DNA from: Rana temporaria
Taxonomy: Eukaryota > Chordata > Amphibia > Anura > Ranidae
Reading direction: 5' to 3'
Length of the DNA stretch: 64,000 nucleotides
Assembly (NCBI RefSeq): GCF_905171775.1
Contig: NC_053489.1
Coordinates: 333,160,089 to 333,224,088, forward strand
A model generated the notes under the pieces. It was not told where the DNA came from and made no database searches. It worked only from the letters and a program-made list of their open reading frames with translations. Made by a program: the position numbers and the translations under genes. Shown here piece by piece: positions 33,990 through 44,947 of the stretch (position 1 is its first letter; the number at the start of each line of letters is the position of its first letter).

Positions 33990-36632
33990 TCTATGTGGCT
34001 AGGGTTAAAAAAAAAGTATCACATATGTAGTATCCCCATACGTGCAAGGAACTGCAGAATGTATTTTGAGATGTAATTCTAAATGTGCCAATGCTGTGTG
34101 TGAGAAATGTCTTATAAAATGACAACTGTATGTAAAAAAAATACACTTCCATTTCTATTCTTTATATTCCAAAAACTTGTGGCAAAAAAATGAGATGTTC
34201 AAAAGACTCACCATGCCTCTAAATAAATGCATTGAAGGGTCTACTTATCAAAATGTGGTCATTATGTGGGTGTTTCTCCTGTCGTAGCACTATAGGGCTC
34301 AAAGAAGTGTAATAGGTAACAGAAATCAAATGCAAAATGTATGCCCCTTGAAAGACTGCCTTTCCTCTTTGGATTTTGGGTCCCTCTAAGCATCTAGGCA
34401 GAGAAATATCTCTCATGTATAGTATCCCCATACTTGGAAGAAATTGCAGAATGTATTTTGAGATGTAATTCTAAATGTGCCAACGCTGTGTGTGAGAAAT
34501 GTCTTATTAAATGACAACTGTATGTAAAAAAAAACACACTTCCATTTCTATTCTTTAAATTCCAAAAACTTGTGGCAAAAAATGAGATGTTCAAAAGACT
34601 CACAATACCTCTAATTAAATGCATTGGAGGGTTTAATTATCAAAATGTGGTCATTATGTGGGTGTTTCTCCTGTCGTAGCACTATAGGGCTCAAATAAGT
34701 GTAATAGGTAACTAGGAAATCAATTGCAAAATGTATGCCTCTTGAAAGACTGCAGTTCCCCTTTGGATTTTGGGTCCCTCTATGAATCTAGGCAGAGAAA
34801 TATCTCACATGTGGATGTGTAGTATCCCCATATGTGCAAGGAATTGCAGAATGTATTTTGAGATGTAATTCTAAATGTGCCAATGCTGCGTGTGAGAAAT
34901 GTCTTATAAAATGACAACTGTATGTAAAAAAAATACACTTCCATTTCTATTCTTTATATTCCAAAAACCTGTGGCAAAAAATTAGATGTTCAAAAGACTC
35001 ACCATACCTCTAATTAAATGCATTGGAGGTTAGACTCCAATGATAAGTAGACTTATCAAAATGTCGTCATTATGTGGGTGTTTCTCCTGTCGTAGCACTA
35101 TAGGGCTCAAATAAGTGTAATAGGTAAGTAGGAAATCATATGCAAAATGTATGCCCCTTGAAAGACTGCCGTTCCTCTTTGGATTTTGGGTCCCTCTATA
35201 CATCTAGGCAGAAAAATATCTCACATGTGTAGTGTGACGAGACCTTTGCTCGCTCGGTTCTGCTCTCCCGACACTCCTCTGCTTCTATTGGATCAGATTG
35301 CCGATTGCAACGTCTGATGGTCCAGTCATCCAAGGTTCCGGGATCTGAACTACAGCTATGTGCCGTTCGGACCCATTAAGAACACACACCAGGCAGGCTG
35401 TATGTATGTTCAAACAGGACTCTCTTTAATGGCAGCATTCTGCTGGTTATATACAGTTTACAAGCTTATCATCAATCAAAGAACAATAAAATTTCCACCC
35501 CTTTTCAAACACTGGGGCTTCCATACAGATTTTAGGTAGACACTCTGGTGCCGACCCTGACAAGACACATTTCTTTAGATAATGACATCAGTGAAGTTAA
35601 TTACTAATTGTAACAGAATACATTATCTAGACAGCCTGGCTCCGCATATAGAATTACTACCGCGTTATATAAGGTACAACAAAGCAATCAGAATAATTAA
35701 CATGAGCCAATTATCTAATCATTTAGCCTGACGAGGTGACTAGGCGTCTCGTCTGCAATTCCCCACTATACAATACACATACAATGAACTTCAATCACAT
35801 TCTAAAAAGACATTTAGTTGAGGTAATTATCTCCCAGAGACGTCCCGTCTCTGACAACAGCTATTCACCTGCAGAACACAATAAAAGGCATTTCACAAGC
35901 CGGCTCCACTTAGCATTTCAATAGCCTGAGCTAAGCATTAAAGGGTCATTGTCCTATTGACCTAGTCAGGACAAAATAAACCACTTGTAATATGTCCCAT
36001 CTCATGTAATACATGAATTATGATTTATAAGCCACCCTCTCCTGTGTAACAGATGTCAAGTAGAAACACTTTAGCATCCCAAGGTCCATGACATGTAGTA
36101 TCCCAATACTCAGGAAGAGTAGAAAAATGTGCTATGGCATGTAATCTTAAGTATGCCTATGCTCTTTGTAAGAAATACCTTGGTAAAATGACAACTTTGT
36201 GAAATAAAATACATTTATTTTTACTTTATTCATTTTCCAAAAATTTTAAGTACAAAATTACAACTTCATAAAGACTTACCATGTTTCTTACTTAATACCT
36301 TGGAGTGTCTACTGATCATTTTCAGAGTGATTGTGCTGTTCTGGAATTTTAGGGCCCCAAGAAAGTAGATAGGCAGTCAGAAAATAAGGGTTGATAAATT
36401 TCACACAATACTCTAGTTTCATACAGACTAAATAATACACACTTATTTTTTTTTTTTTTATATCAAAGCAATATAGCAGAATACTCATTTAGCCTAAATT
36501 TATTAGGAACGATTACCGGTATCTATTTTCAAAGTTTTATAGCAGCTAAGGGTAAAATGTATTTTTTTCAACCATTTATGTAGTAACATTTTTAAATATC
36601 AGCGGTTATTAAATATCACCAAAAGAAAGCTC
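33990..36632 (+). repeat. Tandem repeats of about 400 bp, piggyBac 3'-region type
   Basis: Three units of about 400-430 bp (from about 33990, 34387 and 34789) share GGGCTCAAA, TATGTGGGTGTTTCTCCTGT and TTCAAAAGACTCAC blocks. A more diverged unit continues after the LTR, at 36094-36500. They are recognisably related to the units inside the piggyBac element at 44552-51900. The following CACCAAAAGAAAGCTCTAT stretch corresponds to the piggyBac 3' part near 52170, so this is probably a truncated copy of that family. Confidence 0.65.
35233..36093 (-). mobile_element. Solo LTR, 861 bp, with 5-bp duplication
   Basis: It starts TGTGACGAGACC, ends CATGACA and is flanked by TGTAG at 35228-35232 and 36094-36098. 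Neighbouring repeat units show the empty site (CACATGTGTAGTATCCCC). The interior block from GGGGCTTCCATACAGAT to ATTATCTAGACAGCCTG is shared with the LTR at 22110-22657. In minus orientation TATATAACC precedes ATTAAAG. Confidence 0.85.
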
Positions 36633-36635
36633 TAT

Positions 36636-39388
36636 GGGCCAAATTCTCAAAAACTGTGCGTAACTTAAATTTCAGCAGTTAAGTTACACTGACTTAAAAT
36701 TTCTACCTAAGTGCCTGATCGTCAAAGCACTTAGGTAGAAATTACACGCTGTGTAACTTAAGTGCCGCCGTCGTAAGGCGGTCCTCCTCTCCTGGGGGCG
36801 TTTTAAATTTAAATGAGGCGCGCTCCCGCGCCGGCCGTACTGCGCATGCGTGTGACGTCATTTTCCCGACGTGCAGCGCGCGAACGTAATTAACGCCGGT
36901 CGGCTTTGAGAATTTCGACGGGACACTAAAGTTGCGACGGGTGAAAAAAAAAGACGCGCCGGGAAAACAATTAATTATAAAAAAAAATGACAGCGTCGCT
37001 CAGCATGCATTCCTGAGAGGGAGAACTCCATGCCAATTTTCAAAGAAAAAACCGGCATGGGTTCCCCCCCCAGGAGCATACCAGGCCCTTAGGTCTGGTA
37101 TGGGTTGTAAGGAGACCCCCCCACGCCGAAAAATTGACGTAGGGGGTCCCCCTACAATCCATACCAGACCCGTATCCAAAGCACGCTACCCGGCCGGCCA
37201 GGAAGGGAGTGGGGACGAGCGAGCGTCCCCCCCCCTCCTGAGCCGTGCCAGGCCGCATGCCCTCAACATGGGGGGGTTGGGTGCTCTGGGGCAGGGGGGC
37301 GCACTGCGGGCCCCCCCACCCCAGAGCACCCTGTCCCCATGTTGATGAGGACAGGACCTCTTCCCGACAACCCTTGCCATTGGTTGTCGGGGTCTGCGGG
37401 CGGAGGCTTATCGGAATCTGGGAGTCCCCTTTAATAAGGGGGCCCCCAGATACCGGCCCCCCACCCTAAGTGAATGGATATGGGGTACATCGTACCCCTA
37501 TCCATTCACCTGTAGGCAAAAAGTAAAATGTAGTAAACACACAACACAAGGCTTTTTAAAATATTTTATTATTCTGCTCCGGAGGCCCCCCCTGTCTTCG
37601 TTATTAGCTCAATTACCAGGGGGGGCTTCTTCTTCCACTCTCCGGGGGTCTTCTCCGCTCTCCGGGGGTCTTCTCCGCTCTCCGGGGGGGCTTCTCCGCT
37701 CTCCGGGGGGGCTTCTCCGGACTCCGGGGGGCTTCTTCCATCTTCTCCCCTCTTCCGCTCTTGACTCGGCGAACCCCGGTTCTTTTGCAGCTCTCCGGTG
37801 CCTTCTTCTTCAGCGCTGGCTGCCTGCTATGTTTGTGTGTTAGCTCGATTTCAAACAGGCAGCCGGCGCGGTCTTCTGTGACGCCAGGGTCTTCTGGTCT
37901 TCTGTTCTTCCGATGTTGCCTCGTCGCCTGTTGTCGCTGTAATGATGGAAGCGCGCCTTGCATCCCATTTATATAGGCATCACCGTCCCATCATGCTCCG
38001 GTAGGTACCCACGTGGTGGGTGCCTACCCACGTGCACCCACCACGTGGGTACCTGCCGGAGCATGATGGGACGGTGATGCCTATATAAATGGGATGCAAG
38101 GCGCGCTTCCATCATTACAGCGACAACAGGCGACGAGGCAACATTGGAAGAACAGAAGACCAGAAGACCCTGGCGTCACAGAAGACCGCGCCGGCTGCCT
38201 GTTTGAAATCGAGCTAACACACAAACATAGCAGGCAGCCAGCGCTGAAGAAGAAGGCACCTGAGAGCTGCAGAAGAACCGGGGTTCGCCGAGTCAAGAGC
38301 GGAAGAGGGGAGAAGATGGAAGAAGCCCCCCGGAGTCCGGAGAAGCCCCCCCGGAGAGCGGAGAAGACCCCCGGAGAGCGGAGAAGACCCCCGGAGAGTG
38401 GAAGAAGAAGCCCCCCCTGGTAATTGAGCTAATAACGAAGACAGGGGGGGCCTCCGGAGCAGAATAATAAAATATTTTAAAAAGCCTTGTGTTGTGTGTT
38501 TACTACATTTTACTTTTTGCCTACAGGTGAATGGATAGGGGTACGATGTACCCCATATCCATTCACTTAGGGTGGGGGGCCGGTATCTGGGGGCCCCCTT
38601 ATTAAAGGGGACTCCCAGATTCCGATAAGCCTCCGCCCGCAGACCCCGACAACCAATGGCAAGGGTTGTCGGGAAGAGGTCCTGTCCTCATCAACATGGG
38701 GACAGGGTGCTCTGGGGTGGGGGGGCCCGCAGTGCGCCCCCCTGCCCCAGAGCACCCAACCCCCCCATGTTGAGGGCACGCGGCCTGGCACGGCTCAGGA
38801 GGGGGGGTGACGCTCGCTCGTCCCCACTCCCTTCCTGGCCGGCCGGGTAGCGTGCTTTGGATACGGGTCTGGTATGGATTGTAGGGGGACCCCCTACGTC
38901 AATTTTTCGGAGTGGGGGGGTCTCCTTACAACCCATACCAGACCTAAGGGCCTGGTATGCTCCTGGGGGGGAACCCATGCCGGTTTTGAATTTCAAAATT
39001 GCCGTGGAGTTCTCCCTCAGGAATGTATACCAAATGCCGTCGCTGGAATGGGCCTTTACAAGGTTTGGCTAACTTTCCACATTGTAAAACCAGCCCTAAT
39101 TTTGCGCCGGCAAATTCGGAACTTAGGCAGAAATCAAAGTGCTGAAATGCTTTGAAAATCTACTTAAGTCCTCATTTGCATACGCAAAGCTGGATTTCAA
39201 TGAGAAATGCCCCCAGTGGCGGATGCGGTACTGCATCCTAAAATCTGACCGTGTAAGTGTCTTACACATGTCAGATTTTCTGCCTAACTTTGGAAAAAGC
39301 CTTTTGAGAATCGTTTCCAAAGTTAGGCACAGAGATACGCAGGCTGAACAGCAGTTAAGTCTGCGTATCTCTTTTGAGAATTTGGCCC
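36636..39388. mobile_element. Giant palindromic element P1, 2.75 kb
   Basis: The left arm (36636-38023) and right arm (38034-39388) are near-perfect inverse copies around a 10-nt loop (38024-38033). The ends are GGGCCAAATTCTC and its inverse, with TAT on both sides (36633-36635, 39389-39391). The arms are GC-rich in their inner kilobase. Open frames appear in mirror pairs (for example 37613-37963 minus with 38094-38423 plus), so they follow from the palindrome. The 3-bp duplication and similarity of the ends to the element at 55133-56121 suggest a PIF/Harbinger relation. A transcript would fold into a hairpin of about 1.35 kb. Confidence 0.82.
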
Positions 39389-39614
39389 TATCTGTCTAAA
39401 AAAAATTATATAAAATTAATTTGGGTACGTTGATGCCTTACTGAGTTAGTAAAAAAGAAAATAATTGCGCATAGAGAACAAAATAAGCAGTCAACATGTC
39501 ACTAGACATATAGTGAAAAATGGAAATAAAAAACAAAAGTGTGGCCCTAAGTGAGCAAGTAAATTGTGTGTAAACTTAAAAGGGGAGGTAGGCAACATAA
39601 AATTGAATGTGAAC

Positions 39615-39926
39615 AAAGCCAAAACCGATCGTGTCAGAACGCGGTGACGTAAAACACAACGATGTGCTGAGAAAAATGAAGTTCAATGCTTCCGAGCATG
39701 CGTCGACTTGATTCTGAGCATGCGTTGATTTTTAACAGATGGATTTCCCCACAGACGATCGTTTTTTTCTATCGGTTTTTTAACCATCAGATAATTTTAA
39801 AACAAGTTCTAAGTTTTTTTCACCGATGGGAAAAAAACTGATGGGGCCCACACACGATCGGTTCGTCTGATGAAAACGGTCCATCAGACCATTTTCATCA
39901 GACGAACAGATCGTGTGTACGCAGCA
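39615..39926. mobile_element. Diverged Harbinger-like MITE
   Basis: The right part (GATCGTGTGTACGCAGCA followed by TAA) matches the ends of the elements at 32991 and 62336, and CACACACGATCGG occurs inverted inside. The left end is eroded and is placed only approximately. Confidence 0.5.
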
Positions 39927-39929
39927 TAA

Positions 39930-40640
39930 CAGTACAAATATTCTCAGTACATGGAATGACTGCGAATTTCATCTGAAAGTACATCAACATTTTATTTGCT
40001 TTTAGAAATTTGTTCATTCAAGCAATATTTTCTATCCTGCTCCTTCACATTTTTCCATCAATACAGACAAAACGGATGTGACCCCCACTATTAGAAAATC
40101 TAACAAATGTTCTTAAAACAAATAATGTTAAACAAAATTATATATGTTACTGGCCATGTATAGGCTTGCTAACTAGGAAACAAAGAATGGAAATACTTTT
40201 CAACTATATAATATAAAAAAAAGAAAATCTAATCTCAAGGCCATGGTTAGGTAACACACTGCCCCAGTGCTGCAATAGCGGATCATAGACATTGAAAGGT
40301 TTTTTAATATTGACCTTTGGGTCAAAGAGCCTATTTCACAGCTATCCATCAGTCTAATGCATTGCTAAATCCAGCACAGAGGGATGCTATGACATTAAGC
40401 TTTCATCAAGCAACCTTTAGGCTGATTTGTATTCCTTTGTGACCTGACACTGAAGTAAGACCAAATGTATCCTTTCTGGAAATGTTATACAGAGTCAGAG
40501 TTTTAGTCTTATAAATAAGGGAAATAAATTTGGTGAACCCACCATGATATTAAATAATGCATAAATGTTCTAACTGAAAACAGTACATTTGCAATGATCT
40601 TAGCACAACCTGGTCTTCAGATATTGTGCTGTCCCTAGAA
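39930..40640. other. Intergenic sequence, nothing recognised
   Basis: AT-rich, with no supported gene or bounded repeat. Confidence 0.5.
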
Positions 40641-41289
40641 TTTAAGGGCCAGATTCACATAGAACTGCGGCGGCGTAACGTATCGTAGATACGTTACACC
40701 GCCGCAAGTTTTCATCGCAAGTGCCTGATTCACAAAGCACTTGCGATGAAAACTACGCCGGCGGCCTCCGGCGCAAGGCGGGCCAATTCAAATGGGCGTG
40801 TGCCATTTAAATTAGGCGCGCTCTTGCGCCGGACCTACTGCGTATGCTCCGTTTTCTAACTCCCGCCGTGCTTTGCGCGCCGTGACGTAATTTTTTTGAA
40901 CGGCGACGTGCGTAGCGTACTTCCATATTCCCGGACGTGTTACGCAAACGACGTTAACCACTTAACCACCAGCCGCCGTCATATAACGGCGGCAAGGTGG
41001 TTGCTTAACTGGGGTCCGCCGTTATGTAACGGCGCCCAGCAAAATCAGGAATGCGCGCCGCCTCGGGCGCGCACAAAGAAATTCTGTGCGCGCCGGGTCT
41101 ATGAGCCCCGGCGCTACACAGATCGCGGTAATTGACCAATAACAACGGTCTTTTACCATGTGATCGCGCCGTCCAATGACGGCGCGATCACAATGTAAAC
41201 AAAGGAGGTCAGAGAAAGTTCATCTCCTCTCCTCTCCTCACACAGTATCAGCAGGAGAGAAGAGGAGATAAACTGTGAGTGTTACATTG

Positions 41290-42060
41290 CTAATTAGTGC
41301 CCCATAGTGCCCCATAGTGCCACATCTGTGCCCATAGTGCCATATCTGTGCCACATCTGTGCCCAATAGTGCCACATCTGTGCCTAAAGTGCCACATCTG
41401 TGCCCAATAGAGCCACATCTGTGTCCATAGTGCCACATCTGTGCCCAACAGTGCCACATCTGTGCCCAGTAGTGCCACATCTGTGCCACCTGTGCCACAC
41501 CAGAGCCGCACCAGTGTCACCAGAGCCGCACCAGTGTCACCAGAGCCGCACCAGTGCACAACAGTCCTATACCAGTGCCACAACAGTGCCGTACCAGTGC
41601 CGCCTGTGCCCACCAGTGCCGCCTGTGCCCACCAGTGCCGTCTGCGCCCACCAGTGCCGCCTGTGCCCACCAGTGCTGTCTGTTCCCACTAGTGCCGCCT
41701 GTGCCCACCAGTGCCGTCTGTTCCCACCAGTGCCGCCTGTGCCACCAGTGCCGCCTGTGCCACCAGTGCCACCAGTGCCGCCTGTGCCCACCAGTGCTGC
41801 CTGTGCCCACCAGTGCTGCCTGTGCCCACCAGTGCTGCCTGTTCTGCTAATCAGTGCACACCTGTGCCCCACCAGAGCCACCTGTGCCCACCAGAGCCAC
41901 CTGTGCCCACCAGAGCCACCTGTGCCGCCTGTGCCCACCAGTGCCGCCTGTGCCCACCAGAGCCACACCCGTGCCACTACAGTGCACATAAGTGCCGCCT
42001 GTGCCCAACTGTGTCCACCTGTGTCCACCAGTGCCACCACAGTGCTCTGCAGTACAGCCT
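41290..42060 (+). repeat. Minisatellite in the transposon leader
   Basis: Units of 15-18 bp built on AGTGCCACATCTGTGCCC, shifting to GTGCCCACCAGTGCCGCC downstream. It lies directly before the transposase ATG. Frames that run through it in line with the transposase (from 41400) are fortuitous. Confidence 0.92.
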
Positions 42061-42074
42061 CACCAGCCACCAGT

Positions 42075-43760
42075 ATGGCAAAAAAATTCTTTACCGGTGA
42101 GCAGGCCTACCAGCGTCTACTAGCCATGAGAGATGAGAGCAGCGAGGAGTCTCTGTCTGATTCGGATTCGGCCTATGAACCCGTTATAGACAGTGGGTCT
42201 GATTCCAAATCTGAAGAGGAACGTGTGCCCAGGAAAAGAAGGGGTGCTGGCGTGGAGAAGCGGCCTACTCCCAGACGCGCAGGGCCGTCCACCCCAAGCG
42301 CTGTGCCGTCCACCTCAAGCGCTGTGCCGTCCACCTCAAGCGATGTGCCGTCCACCTCAAGCGATGTGCCGTCCACCTCAAGCGCTGTGCCGTCCACCAC
42401 AAGCGCTGTGCCACTGCAACAAAGCCCAGGCACCAGTAGGGTGTCATCTCAGCCCCAAAGGGATAGGGGCCATGCCAGCCTTCCCTATGGCCTTCAAAAC
42501 CCCCTGTGGCTTCCCCCTAATTCCGGAGCAGCAAATATCCCCCCTTTCACTGCCCAGCCAGGTGTCCAGGTAAACACCGAAAACTTTTCCATGCTTAATT
42601 TTTTTAATTTACTTTTCACCGAAGATTTGCTATCCTTCATTGTGGCCCAGTGCAATCTCTACGCACAACAGTACATAAGAAGCAACCCTGGTTCCAGATA
42701 TGCCCACCCCTTTGAGTGGAGAGAACTCACCGTGGAGGAATTTAACATTTTCTTAGGCCTAACTTTTTCTATGGGACTTTCAAAAAAAAAACAATTGTAC
42801 TCCTACTGGTCCACCAAACCCATTCACCACATGCCAATCTTCTCCTCCCTTATGCCAAGATCCCGATATTTAATAATTATGCGGTTCCTCCACTTTAACG
42901 ACAACGCCCAGTGCCCTCCCCGAAATGACCCTGCTTTTGACAAGCTATATAAAATTCGGCCACTTCTAAATTTTTTCTCTCAACAATTTCCCCAATTATA
43001 TACCCCTGACCAGAACATATCCGTGGATGAGTCCCTTGTCAAATTCTCAGGCAGGCTGGGCATCAAGCAGTTCATCCCCAGCAAAAGGGCCCGATATGGG
43101 GTCAAAATGTACAAACTTTGCGACAGAGCCACAGGGTACCTCTACTCATTCATGGTGTACGAAGGGAAGGACTCATTGAGGAACCAGGAGATATTGGCTG
43201 TCAGGTGGAGGGACAAACGGAACGTCCACATGCTCTCATCAATCCACAATGACACCCACGTGGAAGTCCCCAAAAGAACCGGCCCAATCCAAAAACCAAA
43301 ATGCATATATGACTATAATTTGTTCATGGGGGGAGTGGACTTCAATGACCAGATGTTAGAACCCTACCTGCCCACAAGAAAATCCCGCCACTGGTATAAG
43401 AAAGTGTCCATTTATTTTTTTAGTTTGGCCTTCTATAATTCCTATGTAATCTACAAAAAATCATCAGAGAACCCCGTATCATATCTGGACTATCAAGAAG
43501 AAGTCATCACCGCCCTTTTGTACCCTTAAAACCCACCGGAAAACATTCGCTCTGATTCTGTGAGCAGACTCCACGAGCGTCACTTCCCTGAGAAAACCGT
43601 CCCCCAAGAATCAGGCCACAGAAATCAGAAGAGGTGCCGGGTGTGCTCCAGAAGAGGAATTCGAAAAGACACCACGTATTACTGTCCCGATTGTCCTTCC
43701 CAACCAGGCCTCTGTATTGGTACATGTTTCCGCCGTTACCATACGTTTCTACATTATTAG
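42075..43760 (+). pseudogene. piggyBac transposase, internally deleted, one in-frame stop
   Basis: A DDD cut-and-paste transposase acting at TTAA, PGBD4-like. ATG 42075 is chosen over the upstream in-frame extension because that is minisatellite. Residues 1-70 are acidic and Ser-rich; about 75-115 hold six to seven 7-residue VPSTSSA/D repeats. The DDE_Tnp_1_7 domain follows: WRELTVEEFNIFLGLTFSMG, SRYLIIMRFLHFNDN and ISVDESLVKF (first Asp, residue 318). The third catalytic Asp is in MGGVDFNDQ (residue 422). The segment with the second Asp (the DNFYTS region of the family) is missing between VYEGKDS and RNQEILAVRWRDK, about 75-90 residues, without loss of frame. TAA at 43527 interrupts the frame; the Cys-rich C-terminal finger (RCRVCSRRG...CPDCPSQPGLC) continues in the same frame to TAG at 43758. 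Not functional as it stands. Confidence 0.93.
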
Positions 43761-43829
43761 GGACGTATGGTAAACGCAATTCTCATTTCCTGTCATTTCC
43801 CCCCACACCCCTTATGCCACTGCACTGAA

Positions 43830-44035
43830 CTGTACATACCTCTGCCTTCTCCGGAACCGACCATGGCCTGTTATACGACCACTCTTTTGCCTAACCCTAA
43901 ACATACTTCTGCCTTCTCTGGAACTGACCCTGGCTTGTTATACGACCACTCTTTTGCCTAACCCTAAACTGTACCTACCTCTGCCTGCTCTGGAACTGAC
44001 CCTGGACTGTTTGACCACGTTTTTTGCCTGCCCCT
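43830..44035. repeat. Short tandem repeat downstream of the transposase
   Basis: About three copies of a unit of roughly 70 bp containing CTCTGCCTTCTC, GGAACTGACC and TTATACGACCACTC, within the 3' untranslated part of the transposon. Confidence 0.7.
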
Positions 44036-44947
44036 TGGATTGATCTTTTACCCTGCTATACTAGTGGGAACACAGGGGTCTCACATATGTGAGGGGCTCC
44101 AGAATTGTTTTTCTGGATGAAAAAACTAATTTTTTAGTTTTCTCATTCCTGGATTAGGGTCTGGTTGCCCGGAGGCTTCAAAGAGATTTGGGTGGGAGAA
44201 GCCTCTACCCCTGTCCCCATTCTTTCCTGGCCCGCTACTTGGACCATGTTCCTACCAGGATGAATATTTTGGCACTGCTGGCACTGTACCGACTATGGAC
44301 AACATTCCTGCCTGCTGCCTGCTGCCTGGACAATTCCATTCACTGTCGCTGACCAGTGATCACGTCTCTGCCTGCTGCCTGGATCAGGGTTCTCCTTCTG
44401 TGGACAATTGCACTACTAAAACCACAGGTAATCTTCTTTTTTGTTTACCCATTACTCAGCAGAATGTATTTTAGGGTGTAATTCTTGGTATGTACATGCT
44501 GTGTTAGAAATATGATGGGCCTTCAAAAATGTGATAGATTGTAAGGAAATTGGATGTGTAATTTATGTCCCTAGAACACCTGATGGTGCTTCTTGGATGT
44601 TGGGCCTCTGTATGTGGCCAGGCTGTGTAAAAGTCTCACACATGTGGTATCACCATATTCAGGAGGAGCAGCAGAATATATTTTGGGGTGTAATTTTTGC
44701 TATGTACAAGCTATGTGTTGGAAATATCCTATAAATGGATAACTTTCTGTAAAAAAAAATGCGTTTTTATTTTTTTCCACATTTTCCAAAAACATCTGGA
44801 AAAAAATAAACCGTTCAAAAGACTCATTATGCCTCATAGATTATACGTTGGGGTGTTAGCTTTCCAAAATGGGGTCACTTTGTGGGCGTTTCCATTGTCC
44901 TGGTGCTCCAGGGCCTTCAAAAGTGTAATAGGTGGTTGAGAGATTAC

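Noticed and set aside
37040..38996. Recurring frames of 60-140 codons in P1, P2 and P3
   Set aside because: They occur as mirror pairs on opposite strands and shift or break between copies; they follow from palindromic GC-rich sequence and show no known domain.
41400..42074. N-terminal extension of the transposase frame upstream of 42075
   Set aside because: The extension is translated minisatellite (VPPVPTSAACA type). The piggyBac N-terminus with its acidic stretch starts at the ATG at 42075.
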